This document shows, in pieces, positions 9,531 through 18,280 of a stretch of DNA of 20,560 nucleotides. A program made the position numbers and the translations under genes. The DNA comes from Blastocladiella britannica (lineage: Eukaryota > Blastocladiomycota > Blastocladiomycetes > Blastocladiales > Blastocladiaceae). The stretch covers positions 1 to 20,560 of the forward strand of contig MU624849.1 in the NCBI GenBank assembly GCA_025349905.2, written 5' to 3'. The notes beneath the pieces were generated by a model. That model made no database searches, was not told where the DNA came from, and saw only the letters and a program-made list of their open reading frames with translations. How positions within the stretch are numbered: the first letter of the stretch is position 1; every line of letters starts with the position of its first letter.

Positions 9531-11852
9531 ATGCCACCGCGACCAATTAAAAAGGAGGCCGAGAACGAGCAGGACGCAGAAATCGCCGCCCTCCTGGCCG
9601 GGCTGGCCCCTGCGCTCTCGTCTCAATCATCGTCTTCGTCGTCGTCCCAACCTCCTGCCAAGCAACAGCCGCCATCCGCCGCCATGTCGGCCGCACTGTC
9701 AGCCAGTGCCGTGACGCCAACAGCGCCCGTTACCGGCGGCAATTCTGGTAGCACGGGTCTCCTGGCGTCGATCCCGCCATCGGCCCTGGACACCATCAAG
9801 CGCGAGTTCAAGCGCATGCACGCCGGCCTGATCTCGCAGCAGCAGCTGTTTGACACCGCCACCGAGCTGGTCGGGCCCGATAAGCTCGCGGCCGTGCTCC
9901 AGGAGATGCAGCAGCTCCCCTCCTCTGGTCGAGCATCGGCGCCCGGGTCGCCTGCTTTACCGCCGACCTCTGGTCCTCTTACTGCTGCTGCTCCTCGTGC
10001 GACCACTGGTCCTGCTGCCCGTGCTGGTACTGGTGCTAATACTGGACCACGAACGACAACAAGTACGTCCGCCACCACAACAGCGCCCCTTCCCGTGGGC
10101 CTCACGCACCCGGGCATGATGCTGCAGCGCCAGGCCAGCTTACCACCACCACCAGCAACCGCCGCGCCACCTACCACGGCTGCCGCGGTCGCCGCCGCCG
10201 CTGCTGCTGCTGCTGCTGCCGCCGCCGGGTACAATGCCAACGCGTACGCGTACCAGCAGCAGTACCAGCAGCACCACCAGATGATGATGAGTCAGTACAG
10301 CCAGTTTGCGGCCGGGCTCTACGGCGCGTCCGCGGCGGGGTCCCAGCCGCCGTTTGGGACCGCTGCATTTCAAATGGCGCAGCAGCAGCAACAGTTTCAC
10401 CTCCAGCAGCAACAGCAGCAGCAGCAACAGCAGCAACAACAGCAACAGCAACAACAGTCTGGGTACGGCCGTGGTCCCGGCCGACCCACTAGGGCCGCCG
10501 CCGCGACTGACAACGCGGGGTCCAGTGGTGGCGGCGACCCGGACTCGATCGTGGACCTGACGCGCGAAGAGTCGCTGACGCACGGACCGTCGCGGGTGGT
10601 GCACGGCACGGCGCAGGTCCCCGAGCAGTTTTCCGTGGACCGTCAAGTTCTGCGCGCGCGGATGGCCGCGATCCTTGCCGCCGTATCCACCGGCCCCACC
10701 GTTGCCATCACCTCTGGAGGCAGTACCATGCACGTCTCGGACGCAGCGGCTACGTACTTGGCGCACGCGCTCGAGCAACGGCTGCGGTCGATCGTCGATG
10801 CCGCGGTACGTGCCGCTCGCACGCGGTCGGGCACCGCCACCGCGGACGATCTGGCGCGCGTGGCCGACCAGGTGCGCCGGGCGCCGCTCGGGTCGCGTGT
10901 GGCTGCGTTCGACGTGCGGGTCATGGATTCCCCATGGGACGCGATTTTCGTGGGCCGCGTGGCGGACGAGCGCGCGGCCAAGACCGCGGCGGATCGACTG
11001 GACCGGTGGCGCGCCGAGCAGGAGGCGGCGCGAGATGCGGACGCGGCGGTGTCTGGTGGCGTTGCTGATCACTCCATGGCATTGACTCCGCCCGTGGGCG
11101 AGAATGGATCTGCGACTGCCCCTACTGGTGTTACTGCTGGAAGGGACGGTGCTGATGCCATGGACGTGACTCCTACCCCCACCTCGGCAACGTCCTCTGG
11201 AGCACCACCAGCAACAGCAGGAAGTTCCAGGATCCCGACACCATCGTCGGCCACCTCTTCTTCCGGCGGCGGCGGGATCAAGCGCAAGCGCCCACTGGGT
11301 GAAGCGCCCGAGAGCAGCGGTGCCGCGTCGTTCGCCACCGCCGCCGCAGTTTCGTCCACGGGCCGCCGCGTCATGTCGTGGGAGACGGTATCGTCGGCGG
11401 TCGAGGCCACGCGCCGTGCCCCACCGTCGTCGTCGATCTCAGCAGCCGCCGCGGCTGCTGCTGCTTTTCCACCCCAATCTTCGCTCGCCCACCCGGGGAT
11501 CGGCGGACGCGCGAGCATGGGCGGACCAGCGGTGGGTGTCCCCATGCACCCAAATTCGCAGCGGACCAATGTCGCCCGCGTCCGCCCTGCCGCCGCGGCA
11601 GCTCCGGTCCGCACCGGCAGTTTTGGTGGCCAAAGCACTGGCAGTGGCAGCAGCCAGGTGACCGGGAGTGGCGGCGCGTGGGTCAATCCGGCGCAAATGC
11701 TGCTTCCGGGGTTACCGAGCGCGCCCGCGGGCCGCGCGCGGTTCGTGCAAGTGAATGATGTGCTGGTGGCGCTTGAGGAGATGGGCGAGGGGCGAAACGC
11801 GGCGACGGGGGTCGGGATGGTGGTGGCGAGGGCGTGGGCGCGTCGGGCGTAG
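9531..11852 (+). CDS. TAF4: TAF4-like subunit of transcription factor TFIID
   Basis: Single-exon frame, 773 aa; the first in-frame ATG is at 9531. TAF4 pairs with TAF12 through a histone fold and helps hold core TFIID together in the nucleus. Support comes mainly from the split C-terminal domain. About 366-390 has QFSVDRQVLRARMAAIL, then HVSDAAATYLAHALEQRLRS with IVDAAVRAARTRSG (about 403-440), the histone-fold pattern with its E-x-R-L and trailing A-x-x-R. The extreme C-terminus has VQVNDVLVALEEMGEG (about 742-757), matching the family's terminal 'x-D-L-x-x-x-L-E' helix. Residues 87-127 (IKREFKRMHAGLISQQQLFD, then TELVGPDKLAAVLQEM) resemble the RST domain of plant TAF4. Between these lie Ala, Gln and Ser/Thr/Pro low-complexity regions. 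KRKRP (about 584-588) could be a nuclear localisation signal. The gene has no introns, unlike nearly all its neighbours. Confidence 0.75.
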   Translation: MPPRPIKKEAENEQDAEIAALLAGLAPALSSQSSSSSSSQPPAKQQPPSAAMSAALSASAVTPTAPVTGGNSGSTGLLASIPPSALDTIKREFKRMHAGLISQQQLFDTATELVGPDKLAAVLQEMQQLPSSGRASAPGSPALPPTSGPLTAAAPRATTGPAARAGTGANTGPRTTTSTSATTTAPLPVGLTHPGMMLQRQASLPPPPATAAPPTTAAAVAAAAAAAAAAAAGYNANAYAYQQQYQQHHQMMMSQYSQFAAGLYGASAAGSQPPFGTAAFQMAQQQQQFHLQQQQQQQQQQQQQQQQQQSGYGRGPGRPTRAAAATDNAGSSGGGDPDSIVDLTREESLTHGPSRVVHGTAQVPEQFSVDRQVLRARMAAILAAVSTGPTVAITSGGSTMHVSDAAATYLAHALEQRLRSIVDAAVRAARTRSGTATADDLARVADQVRRAPLGSRVAAFDVRVMDSPWDAIFVGRVADERAAKTAADRLDRWRAEQEAARDADAAVSGGVADHSMALTPPVGENGSATAPTGVTAGRDGADAMDVTPTPTSATSSGAPPATAGSSRIPTPSSATSSSGGGGIKRKRPLGEAPESSGAASFATAAAVSSTGRRVMSWETVSSAVEATRRAPPSSSISAAAAAAAAFPPQSSLAHPGIGGRASMGGPAVGVPMHPNSQRTNVARVRPAAAAAPVRTGSFGGQSTGSGSSQVTGSGGAWVNPAQMLLPGLPSAPAGRARFVQVNDVLVALEEMGEGRNAATGVGMVVARAWARRA
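10178..10227 (+). repeat. Poly-alanine coding repeat (GCN)n in TAF4-like gene
   Basis: GCC/GCT/GCG codons encode a near-continuous Ala run interrupted by one Val. Mixed codons at the left and pure GCT at the right suggest recent slippage at the right-hand side. Confidence 0.85.
10404..10457 (+). repeat. Poly-glutamine coding repeat (CAR)n in TAF4-like gene
   Basis: Eighteen consecutive Gln codons mixing CAG and CAA, preceded by a shorter run of five Gln. Gln-rich regions are typical of TAF4 N-terminal halves and contact activators in animals. The mixed codons should slow repeat expansion. Confidence 0.95.
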
Positions 11853-12002
11853 TTGGAAATGCAGGCGTTTGTATGTTTCATTTACTCGAGGCCGACGCTC
11901 CCAAAAGTAAATGGACAAGGGCGGATCTTTTGTATTATTTGCGTTAAATGTACACACGATCTCATATATACACACACGCCAGCGACCAAGGGTGAAGAAA
12001 GG
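11853..12002. other. Convergent 3' spacer between TAF4-like gene and adenylyl cyclase
   Basis: 150 bp between two stop codons facing each other. It must contain both polyadenylation regions, so the transcripts may overlap. A short TATATACACACAC stretch lies near 11965-11977. No canonical AATAAA is seen on the plus strand. Confidence 0.5.
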
Positions 12003-15000
12003 TCACGGCTCCACCTCATGATGCAGCTGCGATTGCAGAGTTCCAGCCCCTGGGCGGCGTGGTAACGTCGGATCGGCGTTGTGGATCAGGGTTCCACCCA
12101 CACTCACGTCCAGTGAGGGGCCACTGGACGACGGACGCATGCTGTACGACGTGTTGCTGCGCAGACGGCCCTTTTTGCCCAGCAGAAAGTACGTCTTCAT
12201 TTCTCCTTTGCCTTTAAAATTGTACATCAACATCGGTCAGATCCTCATTTGTAAATGAAATTGGAATCTGAAAGGAACGTACCCTTGACGGTGATCACGC
12301 CGCGTTCTCGGAGAACATACTTTGATCGTAAGGCATGGTACATGGCCTCGGTGACTTGAATGTGATCCTCCACGCCCGTCGAGTCCATGCGTGATGCCTA
12401 TGTGCTTTGTTGGCTTGAGTTGAAGGATCTCTATCTCGCTCACAAATAAAAGAAAGAGCGCACAGTATTGCAAGTGTCGCCCCACACGTCAAACGAAAAC
12501 TTGGTCTTGCCAATGATCCCCGCCTGTTGAACCAAAAGGATTAAGAAGCATGTAACACTACCAACGATAAAACAGTAAAACGAACCGAAATGGGACCATG
12601 GGCAAGCCCAATGCGAAGACTGTACGCCTTGGGGTAGTCCTTGTTCAGCGCCTGCATTTTTGACCGCAACGCCAGCGCAAAGTTGGCCAAGTTTTCAACA
12701 TGCACCTCGGCTTGCTGCGACTGCTGGTGCTTGTTCTTTTCGTCAAACACATGGGACAGCCCCGACGCGGCCATGTAAATAGGACCTTAACACCATGATT
12801 TTGTTAATGGTACAGTCTTTGAGAAAGAAACCTACGGCAAAATTTAAGTACCAATCGTCTTGATCTTTTCGATCCCGTACTTGGCGAGTAACGCATCAAA
12901 CTTACAAATGATATCGTTCAGAATGCGCATGCTCGCTTGATCCATGTGCTTGAACGAGCAGATCGAGCAAAACATGATCCCGGCCGACTCGACCGACTCG
13001 GCAATCTCGCCGATATCCGCACGGCTCAGTCGCTCTTTGAGAACCAGGACCGCTGGGCGTGGGAGCAGCTTGAATCTGTTTTTTTTTTTTTTTGTTCAGT
13101 CAATCGGTCAGAAGAACGAGATATACAAGAAACGTACAAGAGCCGCTCCGACTTGATTCGCAAGTCATCAATCTCGTACTGCTTCTGGGCCAGTCCCTTT
13201 TTCAAAATGTAGTTTTGGCGAATGTAAATCTCCATCTTTCGCATGACAAAGTACGTGATCAGCAGCATTGCCAGCAAATAGAGACTCATCCTTGTTTGAC
13301 AAAAAAAGCATGTGTCAGTCGTGTCTACACGAACTATAATAAATAGGGAAACGAACCAAAACAAATCCGTCGACTGCAAAGACGGCACCGCCAGGGTCAC
13401 CGCAACCAGCGTCGCAAAGATCAGGACCATCAGCGTGATGGCCACCGTGAGCGCCGGAATCCGGGTCCACAGCGTAGACACCATAAAGATCGGCAGCGCT
13501 TGCACGTACAGGTAGTCAATGGCGACGGGCGACATGAAATAAAACGGCGTGCGTGACAAGAACAGGATCGTGATCAGTGTCGGGCACAGAATGTGCGGGT
13601 TGATGTTACGAGCGGCGCGCACCGCCAGCCCAAGCACTCCGGTGGGCTCGATGGTCATTCCACCCATTTCCTCGGCGGACGGGGTCAGGTATTTCGCCAG
13701 CGTCACATAACTGACCAGTCCAAATAGCGATAGCAGGAACGCGTGCGAGGGGACCAAAATGTACGACTTGACGACCCACCCACCGCCCGAAGTGCGAAAC
13801 GTGGTCCAGTCAAACGCCACAAGCACCAACAATACCAGAGTCATAGATACCACCGCGAGAGCCGTTTTCCCCGGCGCACGCAAGACATAGTTTTCCTGAA
13901 AGTCCTGCTCGAGCACGCTGTCGCGGAACCGGCAGGTGATATAATTGATGGCGTAGTCGATGCCGAGAGCCGACACCAAGTCCTGGTGCATTTTGGACGA
14001 CATGCCGACCGACGGCCGCCCGCGCTGCTGCTGCTGCTGGCCCGTAGTAGCGGTGGCGTCTTTTGGTGGTGGCGACAATGTGAACGGGTCGTTGATGAGG
14101 CGAGTGGTCGGCGCCTTGTCGTTGCCGTCCTTGGTGGTGGCGACGCTGCTGGGAATGGAGGCCGACGAGACTTTGGCGGTGCCCGGGTTTGCTGTGCCGC
14201 GAATAGCCGAGTGGATTGAGAGTCCCGACGCGCGCGTGACCGATTCGCGCATGACATTGAGCCGCGGCAACAGCGCCGTCGAGAGAATCCCTGCTGCTCC
14301 CTTGCTGCTATTGTTGGACTTTCCGCCAACGCTGCCGTTCGGGTTTAGCAGTGAATCGCCATTCCGGTTGTCCATCGCCAACTTGCCGCTGGCGGATGGC
14401 GAGTCTTGCAAGGACGCAACAAACCAGGAATCCATTTCGACTCCGTAGGCGCGGATCGGGAGTCCAGGGACCACGTGGCAGCAGGTTTTGATGTGTGCGT
14501 ATGTGGATTGCGAGATGTGGACCTTATTGGGTGTGCCCGTTTGTTCTACAGTAAGTTTACGTGGGTATGAGTGTCCTTGTTTGGATGGAAGGATATGGAC
14601 CAACGTACCAACGTTTCCAGCGATAAGGACGTCGTTCGAAAAGACATCTATACGAGTTTGCGACGAAGATCGTTAAAATTGCAGTCCCGACAGGTAAAGA
14701 AAAAGGGAACAAACCAAAGATCAGTTTTTCGTGGCCAATCAAGCCGGCGTGCACGTCTCCCGAGTGAATTCCGACCCGGAGCGCCAGCATCGGGTACAGA
14801 TCGCGCACAGACATGATGACTTCGATCATTCGGAGCCCGGCCAGGACGGCGCGATAGGCGTGATCGGGCACGGGCTCTGGGGCTGTTTTTATATTTTGTT
14901 TGTGAGTGAGTTTTTCACAACAAACGATACGAGTCTCAACATACCTCCAGCAGCGATCATGTAACTGGAAAGCAGAGAATACGTGAATACAGGGCGAGGT

Positions 15001-16991
15001 ATCGTGGTGGAAACACAAATTGTGAACGTACCAGTCTCCAATGGTCTTGATTTTTTCAATCCCGAGGTCAATCACGATCTGGTCAAACTCGTTAAAGATC
15101 CGGTTCAGCAGTTTCACCAAGTCGGGCGCTGAAACCGTGCCCGACTATATTTACAAGGTGTGAGTTTTTCCTTGTCTTGAAGTGCAATATATATAAAAAC
15201 ACGATACCAGTGCAGTAAAGCCAGCAATATCTCCAAAGAGGATCGACACATTTGAGTACGAATACTAAAGTTTCCAAGCACATATATGAGCCGATTCAAC
15301 ATAAATATAAAGCTCAAAGATCGTACCATTAAACTCTTGTGAAAGATGGAATCAAATTCAAACTTTTGATGTTGGCCGCCCTTAAGCTCATCCCACACGG
15401 TTCGCGGGAGGATCGAGAGCGCAATTTTTTCGGCCTATTTCAATTTTAGATCACCGTCGCCGAGAAGTGCAAAACAATAAATACACACCTGCAAGAGCTC
15501 GTCTTCGTATTTTCGCTTCCGGAGGTACAGCTCGCGGTTATTCAGAAACGTTTTCCTCTGCAATGAAAAAGGTGGATCAGTCATAGAATCAAATAAAGAA
15601 ACAAGCATACATACCGTGTAATTCCACGAATTGATGGCGTAGAGCATGCCTCCAACATTGACGGCCACAAAAAGTAGCGCATTCCCACCAATGCGGGCCG
15701 CGCACAATCGCAGGTTCGATACTCCTTCGGTCGAGTCTTGCGCATACGTCACGCGGCAGGCAGCAGCCAAGTCAGAATCATGGGTCACGGCAATGGCCAG
15801 GAAGATACAGTCCAGTGTGGTCGCTGATCCACCAATGATCAAGAGCGGAAGCGCGTCCTGGCATGATCCAGCGTAGACGAAAATGACAAAAATGAACATG
15901 TAAGCCGGGACTGACACTGATTCCAGGTAAAACTCGAGTGACGCAAGGAAAACGCCGTAGACGAGAAGCATGACAAAGTGAATGACGCGCCCGTAGGGAC
16001 GAAAGATGCGCGGGTATACGGAGAGCGAGAGCTCCAGCACGGGCAGACAGGCCATGGCCACCAAGACGCCGAGCAATTGGCTTTGGCGCTCCGGGTCCTT
16101 TGTCCCTTGCGAAAAGAGGCGAGCTTGGAGCAGAAACATGACTGCAACGAGCAGCGCGAGCCCGGCCATCACGCGCCACTGCATCACATACGAGTGGTAG
16201 TAGTAGTCGTAAAACGCGCGCTGGATCGCCGGTTTCGCAAACCGCTTGTCCAGATCCGCGGCGCCAAACCGTTGCCGAAGCTGGTTCCGCAGGGACTGGC
16301 TGCCCAGACTCAATTTGACGCCCTCGCCCACCGACGACTCGCTCGAGACGGACGGTGACGTGAGCATGCCGCTGCGTGATTGTCGGGTCTGATGCACCGT
16401 TGTTCGTCGGACCGTCAAGAACGGCGACTGCGGCTCGAGCCCGAGCGCCCCCACGGCGGTGTCAACGCCCATCAGCTTGCTCATAGCAATCGATTGCCTG
16501 CGATTGGGGTTTCCAGCACCGAAGGGCATGGGCGAAATGGCGTTGCCACTCGGGGCTGCCAGCTGAGTCGGATTAGCGAGGGTAGGTCGTTTCAAGGTCG
16601 GGGTCGGAATTTTGTCGGTCGGCTCTGGGGCCAGGATAATGGAGTAGTAGGATCCGCTCACACCACCTCCCGGCTCGCTGCCGCTAGCTGCTTTTGGTGT
16701 GAGATGAGCCATATGAGGCAGCGTCCCCGTTGGCTGTTGATGCAGCAACTCTTCACCGATCTTTGATCCGGCTTGTAATGGGAGCGCGGCGCACAGAGGC
16801 GAAACCAACGAAGGTGGTGGCAATTGCGGCTCGGTTACGTGACTTTCTTCGCTCGTTGCAATACGGCCAATCGCGATCTGGAGGGGTGATGCTGCTATTG
16901 CTGCTGCTGCTGCTGATCCAGTTGCAGCAGACACGGCTCGCTCGTCATCATCGCTCGAAGCGGAACCGGTAGCAATTTCCGAAGGCGACAT
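12003..16991 (-). CDS. Animal-type 12-TM adenylyl cyclase (6TM-C1-6TM-C2)
   Basis: Predicted 15 exons: complement(join(12003..12211, 12283..12397, 12464..12523, 12586..12785, 12852..13075, 13138..13290, 13357..14545, 14609..14647, 14715..14882, 14945..14964, 15032..15144, 15208..15264, 15327..15434, 15489..15557, 15615..16991)), 1366 aa. It converts ATP to cAMP at the plasma membrane. Disordered N-terminus 1-265; TM1-6 within 272-455; signalling helix ([20 protein letters not shown]); C1 about 519-690; low-complexity C1b to about 830; TM7-12 within 877-1066; C2 about 1098-1320. C1 has both metal Asp residues: D530 ([11 protein letters not shown]) and D574 (KTIGDCYM). C2 lacks them ([15 protein letters not shown]) but has adenine-selecting K1170 and D1251 and transition-state N1258 and R1262 ([18 protein letters not shown]). 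The first ATG of the frame is 16991. Family and architecture are secure; the start and one or two exon ends are less so. Confidence 0.92.
14945..14964 (-). other. 20-nt micro-exon of the adenylyl cyclase
   Basis: Exon 6 of the cyclase. It supplies the codons right after metal-binding D574 (CYMIAAG), flanked by introns 14965-15031 (...TTTCCAG) and 14883-14944 (GTATGT...AACAG). Skipping it would shift the frame (20 nt is not a multiple of 3) and destroy C1. Confidence 0.85.
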
Positions 16992-17231
16992 ATGATTCTG
17001 TGTGTGATCTTGGCGGATTCGTTTCGCTTTTGAGAAACTGACGCAGAATGAACGAGCGCTACACAATACCAGCTGCAAGATTTACATAAAAAAATACAGT
17101 AAAATAGGTGTTTGGATGACTTGTGACAAAAAAACGCTTGAAATATTTCTATTCGACCCTGCCATTGAATCGAGGTAATAAATGAAATTGTTGGGAATGG
17201 GAAATCCTCAATTAAAACAAACGAAAGCACA
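16992..17231. promoter_or_regulatory. Leader/promoter of adenylyl cyclase and 3' end of RNase H gene
   Basis: 240 bp. Reading on the minus strand, T-rich sequence ends in CTTGCAG at 17079-17073 before GC-richer sequence leading to the ATG at 16991, so a 5'-leader intron acceptor is possible. The frame is open from about 17078 without an ATG, so translation is taken to start at 16991. The 3' untranslated region of the RNase H gene must also lie here. Confidence 0.35.
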
Positions 17232-18201
17232 TCAGCGCCACTTTGAAGAGCGGTACATGTCTGCACCGGCGCGGGCGAGCCGGTCGGCCTCATCGTTGCC
17301 TGGGTTTTGGCTGTGGCCCTTGACATGTTGAAACTCAATCCGTGCACCCCGATGGTATAACTGCTCGTCGAGAGCCCGGAAGTAGTCGGCATTGGCAACT
17401 CCGCGGAAATCATTTCGGCGCCAGCGCGGGATCCACTCGGTGGCACTCTTGACAACGTAATCCGAGTCGGTGATGATCCTGACGGGGTGTGACTTTGGTA
17501 CGAGCTTGAGCGCCTCTGTCACGGCCTACTCAAAGTAGTCAGGATCATTCAATTCAAATAAAAAGAAAGATCGTTCGTACCTGGATCTCGGCCTTTTGGT
17601 TGGTTGCGTTCTCATTTCCCTGGTGGTGCAGAAGCGGCCGCGAAAAGTTCCTGGAAACACAAATGATGAGATCCAATTTACAAAAAAAAGGTCCATCATT
17701 CGTACCGGTGATCCCCAGGGCCAAAGTAGGCGCCGCTGTATTATTGGAATAGAAATGAGGATTGGCCAAGAATACAAGACACAAAAAAAAAGTAACGGAC
17801 ATTCCAGCGCGGCTGTCAGGGCGACCATTGCCAATGCAGCTACCGTCCGTGTACACCAGCTGCATGGCATGAGACATGCTGCGGGAGGCCTGTGCCGGCG
17901 CTTGCCGGGCCAAGGTAGTTGCGGTATCACGAAACATATCGTCTTGGTGTTGGACGGATGATCTGCCACCGTAAGACACGTCTCTGTCCCTGTCGTCGTA
18001 TTCGTCGCGATAGCGTTGGGTCTGAGACTCGTAATGGGCATGGCCAATCTGGTACCCGCCCTCGAATTCGGGCTCTTCCTCTTCGTCCGATGACGCAATT
18101 TGATGCGACAGGAACATGGGAATGCCCGCGCCGTAGTAGTAGTAATTGTCGTTGTCGTGGTCGTCGTCGTCGCTATTCCAGTACCCATACTGGCCGTCCA
18201 T
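17232..18201 (-). CDS. Ribonuclease H1-type endonuclease with acidic N-terminal extension
   Basis: Predicted complement(join(17232..17525, 17581..17650, 17706..17735, 17801..18201)), 264 aa. It cleaves the RNA strand of RNA-DNA hybrids (R-loops, primers). All four catalytic carboxylates are present: D119 in VYTDGSC, E165 in QKAEIQAV, D187 in ITDSDYVV, and the Asp of NDEADRLA, with the active-site loop His in HVKGHSQNPG. Introns of 65, 55 and 55 nt interrupt the domain; splicing yields AGIGAYFGPGDHRNFSRPL, typical of eukaryotic RNase H1. The second exon is only 30 nt. The first 112 residues hold runs of Asp and Tyr (DDDDHDNDNYYYYG), a Glu cluster and DR/DE repeats. They contain no recognisable hybrid-binding domain and no mitochondrial presequence. 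The enzyme class is certain; the role of the extension is unknown. Confidence 0.92.
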
Positions 18202-18280
18202 TTTTTTTTTCTATTGGTCAAGGGTTTCTCTCTTTCAACATAACGAAGAGTGAGATCATCACTCCATTTCAAGGAAAAGG
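18202..18280. promoter_or_regulatory. 79-bp bidirectional promoter between RNase H and PEX16 genes
   Basis: The two start codons are only 79 bp apart on opposite strands. The stretch has a T-run next to the RNase H start, an ATTGG at 18213-18217 (CCAAT on the minus strand) and a pyrimidine-rich middle. Both transcripts probably share one nucleosome-depleted region and have very short leaders. Confidence 0.55.

Noticed and set aside
10140..11072. Long antisense open frame (310 codons) over the TAF4-like gene
   Set aside because: Low-complexity Leu and Arg runs are the complement of the poly-Gln and poly-Ala tracts; GC-rich coding sequence gives open shadow frames.
12003..16991. Two separate single-domain guanylyl/adenylyl cyclase genes
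   Set aside because: Exons join in frame from C1 through the second membrane cassette to C2, and each half alone lacks a complete active site; C2 purine residues are the ATP-type Lys and Asp.
16992..17078. Upstream extension of the cyclase N-terminus by 29 residues
   Set aside because: The frame is open but begins at a TTG with no ATG; the first ATG is at 16991.
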